A stretch of 64,000 nucleotides of DNA. Origin: Epiperipatus broadwayi (taxonomy: Eukaryota > Onychophora > Udeonychophora > Euonychophora > Peripatidae). Each line of letters begins with the position of its first letter. Within the stretch, counting starts at the first letter, position 1. Below are positions 38,364 to 50,399 of this stretch, piece by piece. Below the pieces are notes generated by a model, which was given only the letters and a program-made list of their open reading frames with translations, made no database searches and had not been told where the DNA came from. The stretch covers positions 932,001-996,000 of the forward strand of contig JAQFVV010006311.1 of assembly GCA_028023455.1 (NCBI GenBank), written 5' to 3'. Made by a program: the position numbers and the translations under genes.

Positions 38364-38801
38364 TTGACAAATTTATAATACACAATGAATCAGTAATTTC
38401 TAAATAACTTATAAAAACATGAAGAAACAAAACTTTATAAAATTTAATCAAAAAAAGGATAGGCTACTAATATACAAGCTTAATAGGTAGGGAAACATAT
38501 ATAAAAGCTACCACTGCTAACAATTTAACATATCATAATAATTCAATTTTGATTATTCATACATTCTGAAAATATGTCAAAATCACAATATTAACTAGTA
38601 TGCTTTACAGTTTATTAGAAGGAATGTAATTGAATTCAAAATTATAATGGCACATTTTCTTTGAAGACTTTCTAAAGTAAAATATTTTATGATAAATTTG
38701 AAAATACTTTTCATGGAAAAGCAGCTCATTTGTATTATAAAGATTATCTTACATAAGCTTAAAGAAATACAATATCAACTGTTTTTATTAATAGAATAAG
38801 A

Positions 38802-39169
38802 CAGGAGTCCCCAACCTTTTTGTACTTAAGAGCACATTCTATAATACCAGCCAGGCGGTAGATACCATTTATTTTTTCAATGTAAATTTATAGTTGGATA
38901 TTGTTAATAATACACATAATGTACAAAAAAACATTTATTTCAAAAATAAAATTTTAACATATAATTAACGTTTATATTTTTACGCTGTAAAAGTATAGTA
39001 TGCCCTACAATTTGATTACAATATAATACAATAATTTATAAGAAATTTTAAAAATTAAATTTATTTGTATCAGATAAATAATTTTTTATCATGTTCGGAT
39101 AGTGGTAGGTGCATATAAAATGGTCTGTGGGTGCCATGATGCCCACGGGCATAGAGTTGGGGACTCCTA
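38802..39169. mobile_element. hAT-type MITE with 8-bp target duplication
   Basis: 368 bp bounded by CAGGAGTCCCCAACC on the left and GTTGGGGACTCCTA on the right, imperfect terminal inverted repeats of about 14 bp. The 8-bp direct repeat GAATAAGA occurs at 38794-38801 and again at 39170-39177. Eight-bp duplications with CAGG-GTCCCCAA-type ends are characteristic of hAT transposons. No transposase is encoded, so it depends on an enzyme elsewhere. The interior is AT-rich apart from GTGGGTGCCATGATGCCCAC near the right end. Confidence 0.8.
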
Positions 39170-39179
39170 GAATAAGACT

Positions 39180-42100
39180 AGCAAAAAAGACAGTTCACTG
39201 CAGAAGAGATTAAAAGATAATGTCATAAAATGTCAAATAAAAAAATTAAAGGATCAGCATATGATACTTGCAGATATGTTTATCATTTCTGTATTAGTTA
39301 ATATAGTCAGTGCAAAACTAATTTTTAATTTTGCTCTTTTATTTATTTTTTGCTGAAGATATACTAGACATATACAAATGGCTGATAATGTTTAATGGCT
39401 AATGATAATACACAGATGTGTAATTCAGACAAAGACATAGCCTGAATAATTTCTGTCTCTTTACTGTACAATTTGCAATCATTTACTCACCTGTTATAAT
39501 AAATTATAATATATAAACATGTGAATTCTAAGTACTATAATACAATGGTAGTTAAAAAAAACAACAACAAATATGTGAGTATTTAAATCACTCTATTAAG
39601 TTACTGTAATCTATTAGACTTCCAGATACATATTTTTCAAAAATTTACTAAACTGCCAACAAAATATCAGAAAAGATTATAGTGATTCAAGATCTACATC
39701 TCTAATCTTGCAATCATTTAACATATGTAGGGCAATTGTTAAGATATTATATATTGTTGCTAGTAAATAAACTGCTTTCTTACATTAATTAATTTATATC
39801 TTTAATACCATGTTACTATTTTAAATTAAAAAAATAAAAACTTTTCCAATAGAGATACATATCCTCAAGTCTAAGCACATTCTAGTTATAACACTCTATT
39901 CAAAATTTTTAAATTAAAAAAATATTATAAAGTAAGAGTAAATTTATGGATGGATAATGGTGAAATAAATGAGAGAGATGTTAACAATATTTTATTCTGA
40001 AGATGGGAAGACAAAAATAATAGAGATATTGTTTTGAGTACAAAAAGAAAAGACAGTTTTATGCTTAGAATTTATAAAAGGATAAATTGATAATAATTAT
40101 ATTTAAAGCAGTTTCAAGAAATCTAATAACTTATTAAGATAAACATGACAATAAATGGCCATGATGATAGAAAAAGAGAAAAAATCATGTAAGAAAGGTT
40201 GAAGAAGCACATTTGAGAAAGGATACAAAAAAAATTGAATAATGAAAACAGAAGATTGTAATCATAACGAGAGTCAAAGAAAGAATGATAAATTAATAGA
40301 AAACTAAGAGATTAGGGGTAAAAAATGACAATATGATATAATCAGTACTTTTTAATATAAAGAAATAAAATGTTAATAATGAAGATTATAGTTCAAAAAT
40401 TATTAGAAAAAGATTTATATATAAGAGGGTGTAGATGATAGAAAAAGATTTTAATTAGAATGTGTTTTGATACAACCAATGCAAAACTCATTCTTTATTA
40501 TGATCTTTCTCGTTTCTATTTTTGTAAATTTATGATGGCTATGGTCATTTGCTAGTAGCTGATAATATTTGATGGCTAATATTGTTCAGATAAAATACTA
40601 TTACTTCAAAAACCTATTATTCAAAAACTTCTACTATCCCCAAAAAATAAAAAATATATGTTTTAATCTTTTACTATTAAAAAAAATAGTTTGGATATGT
40701 ATTTGTAAATAAAATAGAAATTAAAAAAAAATCAGTAAATAACTACAAATTAATAAATTTAATTGCAGGAAGCTGTTTTTTTTTCTATAGTAATAGAGTT
40801 CGGGTTTATAATAAGGAATTAAAAGATTTATATATTTCTAAAATTTAAAAAATTCATAAATCTGAAAAGTATCCAAACTCTATTACTATAGAAAATAACA
40901 GCTTCATGACTTTCAATTAATGGTATAAGTAATTCATTTACATACTGATGTAATATGAGAAATTTCCGCTATAGAATTTAATTTTTTTAAAATTAATCTT
41001 TTAACAATTAATGGTTTTTATATACCTTGCTAAACAACCATACATATTTAAATTTCTCAAATTTTTTTTTTAATGATATGGACTTCTTAATAATCAAAAT
41101 AAGTTTTTTATTTTTTTTAATGATTTTAAAAAAGAATTTCTGATATCTGGCATTTCAATAACATAAATGATTAAATTTAAATATTCACTTACAAAATATA
41201 TATAGTATTTTTCTGATTGTAAATTTACACTACTTTATGCTTTATGGATTTTTTTCATGCATTTTTTTTCCTAGTTAAATCTATTCGTAGTTTAATTCTC
41301 TGCTTAGTTCAATTAGTGAATTCCTTGTTTGCAGATGTTACATTTACAGTGATCGTATGTAATAACAAATAGATATATGACTTAGTGATTTTATAGCATT
41401 TATTGAAGTTTTCCAGTTGAATCTTTTTTTATGAACGTAATTCTAATCTACAAATAAAAAAATTTATATTTTCTTTTTTTTAGATTAGTTATAAGTTTTT
41501 TTAACATATGCTTATGCTTGGCGTTACAAAAGAAAAAAAATGAATAATTGCTTTTAATAATAGTTTTTTTTGATAATGAATTTTTGGCCACTATTTAATT
41601 TTTAGCTAAGCAACATATATATATTCTTAAAAATAATTTCAATTAAAGATTTCAATCAAATATAGGATCAGGGATTTTTTTTTCCAATAACTATGTTTTT
41701 TTTTTGTTCATAAATGTATACATATGTATGTGTTTATATATGAAAACACAAATAAGAAAGCTTCTTACATATATGTAAAAATTTTTATGCATAATAATTA
41801 AAATACTGATAATAATATTTATTCTATAACTATGAGAATATATACACACATACCTGTAAATAATCTGCTATATCTGTACTTTCTATACCTTTCAGTTTAT
41901 AATGAATCTAATATTAATTTCATTACATAAATGAGCATGCAGAGAAAGAAAAAACATATACCTTCTTGGTTGCCAATACAATATACATAAACATGGATAA
42001 ACACAATTCTGAAAATATATTTATTTCTGTACTAAAATTTTATTTAAAAGGCTCAAAACAACAACGACAAACTATGATTGGAAGAATATGTAAAATAAAA

Positions 42101-42890
42101 TGAATGCCTAAATAAATAAAATTAAATGATAAATTTTCGTAGGCTTGAACTTTTAAAAGTCAATTTAGAAAAAAGTAAATATATATAATTTCAGATGCTA
42201 TTAAAAAATTGTGTGACAAAGTGCTACATTATTAATTATGTAATGCATTAAGTAATATTTCAAAAATTATTTTCCAAGTCAAAGTTAATGTTTAAAGAAT
42301 ACATTATATTTATCTAACATTCATGAAGTTATTATTCTAAAATGTCAACTCCCACTTACATTCTCTTGGTCGATGTCATTATCAGCTGAATCCTTAGATA
42401 ATATTAAAATATACAAAAATTATATGTAATATAATTTTTTAGCATAATTAAAACAGCTAAAAGGTTTTTTTTTGTTTTACTGATCTCTATACTTTCAAGA
42501 TTTTGAATGCAATAAAAACATGGGCATGTTTAAAATATCAAAAAGTGCTTTAACTTCTACATTGAGTTTTAAAATATCAATAATATTTCAACGTTGTTTT
42601 GAAAATGTTTTTAATATTATAGTCAAGAAAATAATTTAGTCATAGAAGCTCCAGTCCTGTTTTCAGTTAGCCCATTCTAAATGAGTCATGTTAAAATTAC
42701 TCTTTCAAATAACAAGGATTAATTTTTTTTTAAAATCTTTATTAAGTTTACTCATTTTTAAAATTGCTATAGTTTAATTTATTATTGTATTTAAGAGCTA
42801 TATAGAAGTAATATATCTAAAGTTATATAATCTTAATCAATAACAAATATTACATACAACAATAGGTAAATCCATTTTAAAAACTGTTTA
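39180..42890. other. AT-rich stretch, mostly without recognisable content
   Basis: Apart from the small fold-back at 40769 there is no gene or element I can support. The part 39940-40460 is purine-rich on the plus strand, as the LINE at 55.5 kb is, but gives no recognisable protein. Confidence 0.35.
40769..40905. mobile_element. Small fold-back, MITE-like
   Basis: GAAGCTGTTTTTTTTTCTAT onward at the left faces ...CTATAGAAAATAACAGCTTC at the right. The arms share CTATAGTAATAGAGTT over about 33 bp, with a ~70-bp AT spacer. No clear target duplication. It may be a short nonautonomous DNA element or a simple palindrome. Confidence 0.45.
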
Positions 42891-43642
42891 TTTAAAAAAA
42901 CACAAGTTAGTAATGTGCATACAATTCAGTTTAATTTTAACAGGAAACTTTGTAACCAGGCTTATGCCAGTCATTGACTATGATTTATAGCTGACCAATG
43001 ATTATAATTATATCCTGCTTATTAGGAAATAGGTTAACATGTTTATTATAATTATTATGATTAGATTATTACACTTATAAGTATGTCATGAATGTTAATT
43101 ATCATAATATAACAAGATTTAAGTTGCTTGGATACAACTACAAAACTTCATTATGGCATCTTTAAATACCATTCAACAACATCATTGGACTCTGCTGAAT
43201 GTTTGTAATATTGCCAAAGATAGCACTAATAAACCATGTTGGCAATAATTATTCCGATATAGTTGCTCTTTACAGATGGTGGTAAAAAATATAGTCAGCT
43301 ATTATTGATTGAAAATATTATAAGTTGCTGTAATTTGAACTCATAGATGATATGTAACTGATAGAATAAGTAATAGTGCTAATTCAACCCTTAAATTCAA
43401 TTTTGTGATTAGTTTGGGATAAATTGTTCAAAACTATATTATAGTATTATTTTCCCCATGATAAAACTATTGAAATTGGAATCATGATTTGAGTTTGACC
43501 TTTGGATATTTTCTCTACTATTGCCTTGATAAGAATACCAAACTCTCTATACTGTTGTTCCACAAAGTGCAAGCCTTTGTAATCAATGGATGCAGAAAAG
43601 TTTCTGCATAAAATTCCTATCAAGTGCTTAACACAGCCAACA

Positions 43643-43684
43643 TCTGCATACTAGTTTCTAACTTAATGCTTTCATCAGTGAGGA
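43643..43684 (-). ncRNA. Hammerhead ribozyme motif, family A (intact core, damaged helix I)
   Basis: Minus strand: TCCTCA, CTGATGA, helix II AAGC-ATTAA-GTTA (A-A mismatch at the base, then A-T, G-T and C-G), GAAA, C-TA-G mini helix III, UA at the cleavage site, TGCAGA. All invariant core residues are present, and A is allowed at position 17. Helix I keeps only four of six pairs. Confidence 0.6.
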
Positions 43685-44079
43685 GTCTTGAATTTGACAG
43701 CACTGCACCTAGAACTTAGAATCTAATGCAACACTCCAGCAGTCATTTTTTACCTATTTGGTTAACTATAAATCTAGAAGCCAAGATGAAAACATCACAA
43801 TGTTTCCAACTCAAGCTCATTAGCTTGTATAGTCATATAGATCTGAACTTAGTTCCACATCTACATTTTGGTTTTTCAAAAACCATAGTCACCATTATCC
43901 TATGAGCAGTATAGATATAAAACCATCAAAACATCACACGATCACCATTTCATATGCTTATATATGCTGATAATAAGAGTACTAAACTCTCCATACAGTA
44001 GCAAGGGTAAGCCTTCATAATTAATGGATGCAGAAAGGTTTGTGCATAAAATCCCTAGCTAGTGCCTACTCATCCAACA

Positions 44080-44121
44080 TCCCCAGACTAGTTTCTAGCT
44101 TGTGGCTTTCATCAATGAGGA
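44080..44121 (-). ncRNA. Hammerhead ribozyme motif, family A (one core change)
   Basis: Minus strand: TCCTCA, TTGATGA, AAGC-CACAA-GCTA, GAAA, C-TA-G, TC, TGGGGA. Helix I is complete (U-A, C-G, C-G, U-G, C-G, A-U). The only departure from a full minimal type I hammerhead core is C3 to U, which should abolish cleavage. It matches the family consensus at every other position. Confidence 0.65.
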
Positions 44122-44485
44122 TCCTTGAATTTGAGAGCACTGAATCCATTGATTATGAAGATAGCACTTGGCGGCAATACTGTATGAAGAGTTTGGTACT
44201 CTTATTAACAGTGTAAGCATATAAAATGGTGATCATATGGTTTTGATGGTTTTATATCTGTCCTGCCTATAGGATAATGGTGACTGTGGTAAAGACACCA
44301 AATATATAGATGCTAAACTGATTTCAGATCTATATGATTGTACAAGCAAATGAACTTTGGCTGAAAACATAGTAGTATTTTCATCTCATTATCCTAGCTT
44401 TATATTTAACAAATAGGCAAAAGGTAGCTGCTGGAAGATTGCATTAAATCTTAAGATCTAGATGCAGTGCTCTCTAATCTAAGGC

Positions 44486-44527
44486 TCCTCACTGATAAAG
44501 GCCAAACACTAGAAATTAGTCTGAGGA
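44486..44527 (+). ncRNA. Hammerhead ribozyme motif, family A (helix I fully Watson-Crick)
   Basis: TCCTCA pairs with TGAGGA as six Watson-Crick pairs; other copies have a U-G wobble at the third pair. The core reads CTGATAA (G8 to A), and the GAAA and GUC cleavage triplet are intact. Helix II is disrupted. Inactive as it stands, but informative about helix I. Confidence 0.55.
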
Positions 44528-44709
44528 TGTTAGATGAGTAGGAACTAAATAGGGATTTTATACTCAAACCTTTCTAAATTCATTGGTTATGAAGGTTTGA
44601 ACTTGGTAGCACTACTGTATAGAGAATTTGGTATTCTTATTGACAACATGTGTAAGCATATGAAATGGTGATCATGTGATGTTTGAGATTTATACTATTG
44701 TCTTGACTG

Positions 44710-46205
44710 TTTTATTCAGTGATTTTGAATTTCTTTTTTTAACTTCTATGATTAAATCTCTATTAGTTTCTTTGTTTTACAATGTCAAATATCATTTGTT
44801 AGGGTAATAAGTATCCTTAGCCATTGATTGTCTGTAATGATAACCAAAATCCATTTAATTTCACATTATACTTATGTCATAGGATGTTAATACACATTTG
44901 AAATTTATTATTTAAAGATTGATTTAAGGTATTGAAGTTCTGTTCCTATTTTAGAAGAGACATATTTGTTCTCATAAATGATTCAAAAGCATTTCAACTG
45001 ATGTTTTCTCTATGCCAAAACTTGATATGTGATTAAAAAATAGTATTCCAGCTAATGAAAAATTGAAACTTTCTTAATTATTACTATAGAATGTCTTTTT
45101 TTTGTTTCTTGCATTATAATTTCAGTTTATGCATTGTTGAACTTTGGCAATATATAAATTCTTATTGTTATATGGAACAGTCATGGGAATAATGGAAATA
45201 TCAAAAAGTTTCTTAAAACTTCAATAGATATTATATATGATGCCAATCACACCATGTTATATAAAAAACATAAATGACTGTTAGGATGTTTGTCATCCAA
45301 GAACATTATGATTAATGAGAATTATAATCCAAGAACTATCAAATTCAGTCAATTGAGTTTCCTTTTATCTAGTACACTTTATGTTATCATACAAGTTGTA
45401 CAATTGTGTGTCTTAACTTCAAAATCTACAATGATGCAATTACCTACATCTCTTTTGCTAATGTGTGAATTATTTTTCAAATCTGTCATAATGATAAATC
45501 TCTGGTTATCAAATTTAAACTTGTCTGAGCTTTTGAAGTTGTTGACATCAACCATCAGTTATAATCTAATCTGTCATAATGATAAATCTCTGGTTATCAA
45601 ATTTAAACTTGTCTGAGCTTTTGAAGTTGTTGACATCAACCATCAGTTATAATCTCTTATACTGCCATGTTTCTTGCTTGAACATTAAAGAAAAGATTAA
45701 ATACTTTCTCATTCTTAGTAACATTCAGCACAGTTTCATCAAGAAAATATAAATCTGATTGTCATTATAACTATTGTTAGCCTTACATTGCAGTTTCATC
45801 AAGAAAATATATTTAATTATTTTTTTCTAAATTGTTTTTAATGGTCTAGAAACTTATTTATTGCATTTTACATTGATATCTTTCTTGATATCTTTCAATG
45901 ACATGGGCTACTTTCATATGATTAACAAAATAATATTACAGACAATCTGAGAGTGCTTATTGTTATTCCTGTAGCAAACTTTTTCCAGATATTAAATAGG
46001 CTTAAACTGTTATCTATCTTGAAGTAAAGGATGAATTGTGAGCCAGCAAAGGTAAAGAAAGCTACAAATGAATTTGGATTTAGGAAAGAATAATTGTGCT
46101 ACTGTAAAGATATAAAGAGTGTCAGGATACTTGAATAGTTTGTTCTAGATAAAATAGTTTTTTAAATTCAAAGTTTATTATTATTTTTCTAAATCCTGTG
46201 GCATT
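44710..46205. other. AT-rich stretch between two family A insertions
   Basis: No gene. Contains the 88-bp tandem duplication described separately, and a 20-bp phrase CAGTTTCATCAAGAAAATAT repeated at 45731 and 45791. The open frame at 45290-45616 spans the duplication and looks incidental. Confidence 0.4.
45480..45655. repeat. Perfect 88-bp tandem duplication
   Basis: 45480-45567 and 45568-45655 are identical, beginning AATCTGTCATAATGA and ending CAGTTATAATCT. Absence of mismatches in otherwise decaying DNA implies a recent event (or an assembly duplicate). No coding role is seen. Confidence 0.85.
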
Positions 46206-46334
46206 ATCTGTGACATTTTTACTAAGAGTACCAAACTCTCCATACAGTAGTGCCATCAAGTGCAAGCCTTCATAATGAATGAATGCAGGAAGGTTTGTGC
46301 ATAAAAACACTATCTAGTGCATACTCACCCAGCA

Positions 46335-46375
46335 TCCCCAGACTAGTTTTTAGCTTGTGCTTTCATCAGTGAGGA
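46335..46375 (-). ncRNA. Hammerhead ribozyme motif, family A (G12 changed)
   Basis: Minus strand: TCCTCA, CTGATGA, AAGC-ACAA-GCTA, AAAA in place of GAAA, C-TA-G, TC, TGGGGA. Helix I and the CUGAUGA box are intact. The G12 to A change should stop catalysis. Confidence 0.6.
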
Positions 46376-46795
46376 ACCTTGGATTTCAGAGCACTGCACC
46401 TGCATCTTAGAATCTAGTGCAACTTTCCAGCAGCCATCTTTTACCTATTTGGTTAACTATAAAAATAGGAGCCCAAGATTAAAATACCTTAAATATTTTC
46501 AACCCAAGATCATTTGTTTGTATAGTCATATAGATCTGAACTTAGTTCAGCATCTATACATTTTGGTGTCTTTGATTTTTCAAAAAGCACAGTCATCATC
46601 ATCATTATGCATGAACATGATAGATATAAAACATATTAAAACATCACATGATCACCATTTCATATGCTTAGACATGCTATTAATAAGAGTGCCAAACTCT
46701 TCACACAATAGTGCCACCAAATGCAAACCTTCATAATCAATGGATGAAGGGGAGTTTGTGCATAAAATCCCTATCTAGTGCCTATTCATCCAACA

Positions 46796-46837
46796 TCCCC
46801 AGAGTAGTTTCTAGCTTGTGGCTTTTATCAGTGAGGA
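46796..46837 (-). ncRNA. Hammerhead ribozyme motif, family A (two core changes)
   Basis: Minus strand: TCCTCA, CTGATAA (G8 to A), AAGC-CACAA-GCTA, GAAA, then C-TA-C (helix III broken), TC, TGGGGA. It sits 461 bp from its neighbour at 46335, at the same place in the monomer. Confidence 0.55.
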
Positions 46838-47099
46838 ATCTTTGATTTGAGAGTGCTGCAACTAGATCTCAGAATCTAATGCAACTCTCCAGCATCCACC
46901 TTTTTCCTATTTGGTTAACTATAAAGCTAGGAGTTCAAAAAACACTGTAATGTTTCCAACCTGAGTTTGTTCACTTTTATAGTCATATATGAACTCAGTT
47001 CAGGATCTATACATTTTGCTGTCTTTGTTTTTCAAAAACCACAGTCACCATTATCGTATGGACAGGATATGAAATGGTGATCATGTGACATTCTTACTA

Positions 47100-50000
47100 T
47101 TTTCATAATTACATATCTTAAAATGGCACTTTTACAATATTCATGGCTATCTGAGATAGAATTAGGCAGTCAAAAATGTAACTATTTGTGTTCAAATATC
47201 AGATCCAATGTATTCTTAGTTGCATAAAATTACAAAACTTTGTGTTTAATCTACCCATATAAAAGCTACAATGATTAAACTCAAATTGTTTATCTGATTT
47301 GTTTTTAAGAACAATATTACTGTCTAAGTATGTCAGCCAATTTCAAAATAACTAAAAACAAATTTTGTTTATGACTCTAATTTAGCCATTGTAATTTTTT
47401 TTCTCTCTAAAAAACTTTTTTTCCCAATTAAATAAAGTAGTTTGATTGGAATCTCAATTGAGAATGTTTTTCAAATCATTTTCACATTACAATGCTTGAT
47501 TATTTTTAATTTTGATTCCTTATTAACAAACTTTGTATCCGATTGTAATTATGCTAGATCTGTTGGAAAATTTATATTCTGTTAAGAGTGCTCCAATTCT
47601 TTTGTGTTTAAAGTAATACAGAGATAATATATATATATAAGTTAAAAACTTCATCAATAATAAATATGAAAATATAGCCAACAATAATAATATGCACATG
47701 GTCATTATAAACAATTCCTTAACAACATAAGTTAGTATCATATGTACAACTCAGTTTACTTTTAACAATATATGGATTTGATGTTTAGTCAAGTAATACT
47801 GTGCTTACATCATGTTTACTGCACAGTAGCTTACTGTTTTTTGACCATATTTGCACTATTTATTTAATGTTTACTTTAGTATACCTTACACTATTTGTAA
47901 TTTTACTGATGGTGTTATTATCAGTATCTAACCAAATATTAATTGCTTGGCTACCATAATGCAATCAAATTACTAGTTTATTTAGAATGTTATAATTAAT
48001 TTATTAGAATTCTTTAGAGTTGATAAAAATATTACCCATGATAGCAATAATTACTCATGTCATATTACACTGTGAAAAATGTTCTTTATTATTGTTGTTT
48101 GTAAATATCATTGTTATAATTTTAGCTAATAAATGATTGGTTTACAAAATGATTAATAATGATAATCTCAATTCTTAAATAGAAGTTTTGTAATTTGCTA
48201 AAAATAGCTATTCAAAACTAGATTACAATGTTTATTTGATAAAATTTTCCTAAAGAAAAATTCAAGTAAAACCTAGATTTCATGGACTCATGTAAAAGTT
48301 TATATTTCTCATTTGTTTTATATAATATATTCAAAAATTATTTTCTAGGCAGCAGAAAATTTATTTAAACTGACCGAATTATGTTAGCCAAGTTTCACAA
48401 TAAATATTGTAAATGTTAAAAATCATTTAAGAATATTTTTATCAATATATTAGTGGGGATAATCATAAATCTACTATGAAAAATTATAATATTATTATAT
48501 CTTATTTTTCTCATTCGTCAAAGGTTATTAAAAGTTAGAAATCATTTCTCTAAAAATATATTTTTTTAGCTATGATTGAACTGTATACATAATCTTAAAT
48601 AACATTTGTAATTTTAAAGGTAGCTGTTTGAATGTCTCAAATATCAAAATGGCATTGCTAGCTTCAGAATCATCCAAGTTAATGTGACTAATCTAAAAGA
48701 GAACTTAGGAGCTTCCATGAATATAATTATTCTCAACTGCAAATATGAGCAATATAATTTATGTATGCTACAGAATAATTGAGTCTGCATATTAATAAAA
48801 CTGAGATAATGAAATAAAAGAATGTTGAATGTATGGATAAATAATACAAGTTTGAAGCAAGCTTAAAAATCATTATTTAGGCAGCATGATTAGTGATGAC
48901 AATAGATGTTTTAGTTGAGATTAAAATGGTGTATAATGACAAAAAGATAATCTTTTCAAAATATAAAACATTATAACTAAAAACATATTGATATAAAAAA
49001 TAATCTGAAATTTGTTAGAACTTTTATTTGGCATATATTAACACATTAATGTCATTCTTAATGTTTACGAAAGCAGGAAAGAATAAAATTGGAAAATATG
49101 AAAAGATGACTTTGGAGAAAGTTGACTAGAATAAATAAGATGGAAAGCAACATAATAATAGAATTATGATAAAATTGAGAAAGCTAAAATTCCTGGAGGA
49201 CATGATGTTTTTCTACAAAATGTTTTGGAAATGTAAGTTTTGGGGAAAGAACTGAGGGATAAGCCAAAAATATCTTATCTTAAAAGTATTATCAATAAAA
49301 CTATATAAAGTTCATATGCAAGAATGAAAAAAATGACAAGATATTACCTTTAGAAACTGTTGGTAAAGTGTCATAAATAAAACACTTAATACACTCACAC
49401 ATATAATTGTCTCTTGAATAAAATTGCAAACATTTTTTTGTTAATAATTAGGAACAGCTGTCTCTCAAACATTTATATGTAATATAAGTAAAATAATTAA
49501 ATGAATAGTACTTTTTTCAATAACAATTTAAATTAATGAGATCTCCAAAAAGAAATTGAACAATTAAAAAAGAAAAAAAAACATACTAGAAATTTTAATA
49601 ATACTTTTTTTTCTTTATTATTATTCTTTGCGAAAATGTTCAAAACCTTTTCAATTTCATTATAAAATTTGTAATATAATAAAAAACTTTTTCAAATGTG
49701 TATTGTTTTTTAGCTGAAAAAAATTACATTATCTTATGAATTTTGGTGAGGTGTTATATTCTGTAAATGAAAAAATAAAATAATTTTGTCATAAAAATAA
49801 AATCAGTAACAAGAACTCTTCAAGCAACATTCTTGAGGTACAGAATTAATTATGGAACAAATCTTTCAAATTCATATGATGATTTTATATTTTAATACTT
49901 TTACTATATGATTAAGTTTTTATACCTGTTATCTAAAATATGAATATAACATGCTAAATAATTAATATATTTATGATTGTTATTTACAATTTTTTAATGC

Positions 50001-50395
50001 GGATATCAACTTAAGATATTTTTTTTAAAATCTTACATTTGCAGAAGTTAGATCTGGGATTTCATATATTTGAAATGGTTTTTCCTTTTGCTTTTTATAA
50101 TAATAAATCCTGATATTATTTGCATAATAATTTATTGCTTAATAATATACACAATCACTAAGATCTGAAAGATGCCAATACTATGATAAAGAAACATTAT
50201 TCAATCAGATATTATTCTTTTCTTATTTATATATAGTTCAATAGTGTTGTACACTACACTGGAAATATTATAAATAACAATAAATAACATAAATAACAGC
50301 AACATTAATGCATAAATCAGCCTTCTTTTATACTGGGTACATTTAAAAGGATGAAAGTAATCTGCTCAAATAAATTTCAAGATTAATTTTAGAAC
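47100..50395. other. AT-rich stretch, no gene seen
   Basis: The part 47720-48000 weakly resembles 42900-43150: both hold an AAGTTAGTA phrase, then CAGTTTA-TTTTAACA and later TTGCTTGG-TAC. This may be an old repeat flanking the family A cluster. No gene is supported. Confidence 0.35.
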
Positions 50396-50399
50396 AACA

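Larger units (their letters stand above)
43530..44692. mobile_element. Family A insertion, tandem monomers head to head, 14-bp target duplication
   Basis: Flanked by TACTATTGCCTTGA (43516-43529) and TACTATTGTCTTGA (44693-44706), one mismatch, so the whole 1.16 kb looks like a single insertion. From 43530 to about 44146 family A runs in reverse orientation with more than one monomer: CCAAACTC-type landmarks at 43538 and 43982, and hammerhead motifs at 43643 and 44080. From about 44147 it switches to forward orientation for a further ~1.2 monomers, with a hammerhead motif at 44486, and ends at the family terminus GGTGATCATGTGATGTTT. Tandem ~440-bp monomers, each with a ribozyme motif, are the hallmark of retrozyme-like elements. 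Confidence 0.8.
46225..47084 (-). mobile_element. Family A insertion, tandem dimer, ~15-bp target duplication
   Basis: Flanked by GTGACATTTTTACTA (46210-46224) and GTGACATTCTTACTA (47085-47099). Almost all of it is reverse-orientation family A with two monomers at a 461-bp period: CCAAACTC landmarks at 46231 and 46692, hammerhead motifs at 46335 and 46796. Only the last ~20 bp (about 47067-47087) flip to forward orientation as GAAATGGTGATCATGTG. So even this copy keeps the family terminus at the right-hand duplication. Noncoding; the small ORFs at 46122-46310 and 46449-46736 are incidental. Confidence 0.8.

Noticed and set aside
38269-38451. 60-codon minus-strand open frame with IYIYIY repeats.
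   Set aside because: Produced by the TA palindromes; not a gene.
45290-45616. 108-codon open frame spanning the 88-bp duplication.
   Set aside because: The duplication length is not a multiple of three, and the peptide has low-complexity Leu/Ser/Ile content with no recognisable domain.
46449-46736. 95-codon open frame inside family A.
   Set aside because: Not conserved as a frame in the other family A copies, which have indels here; the element is noncoding.
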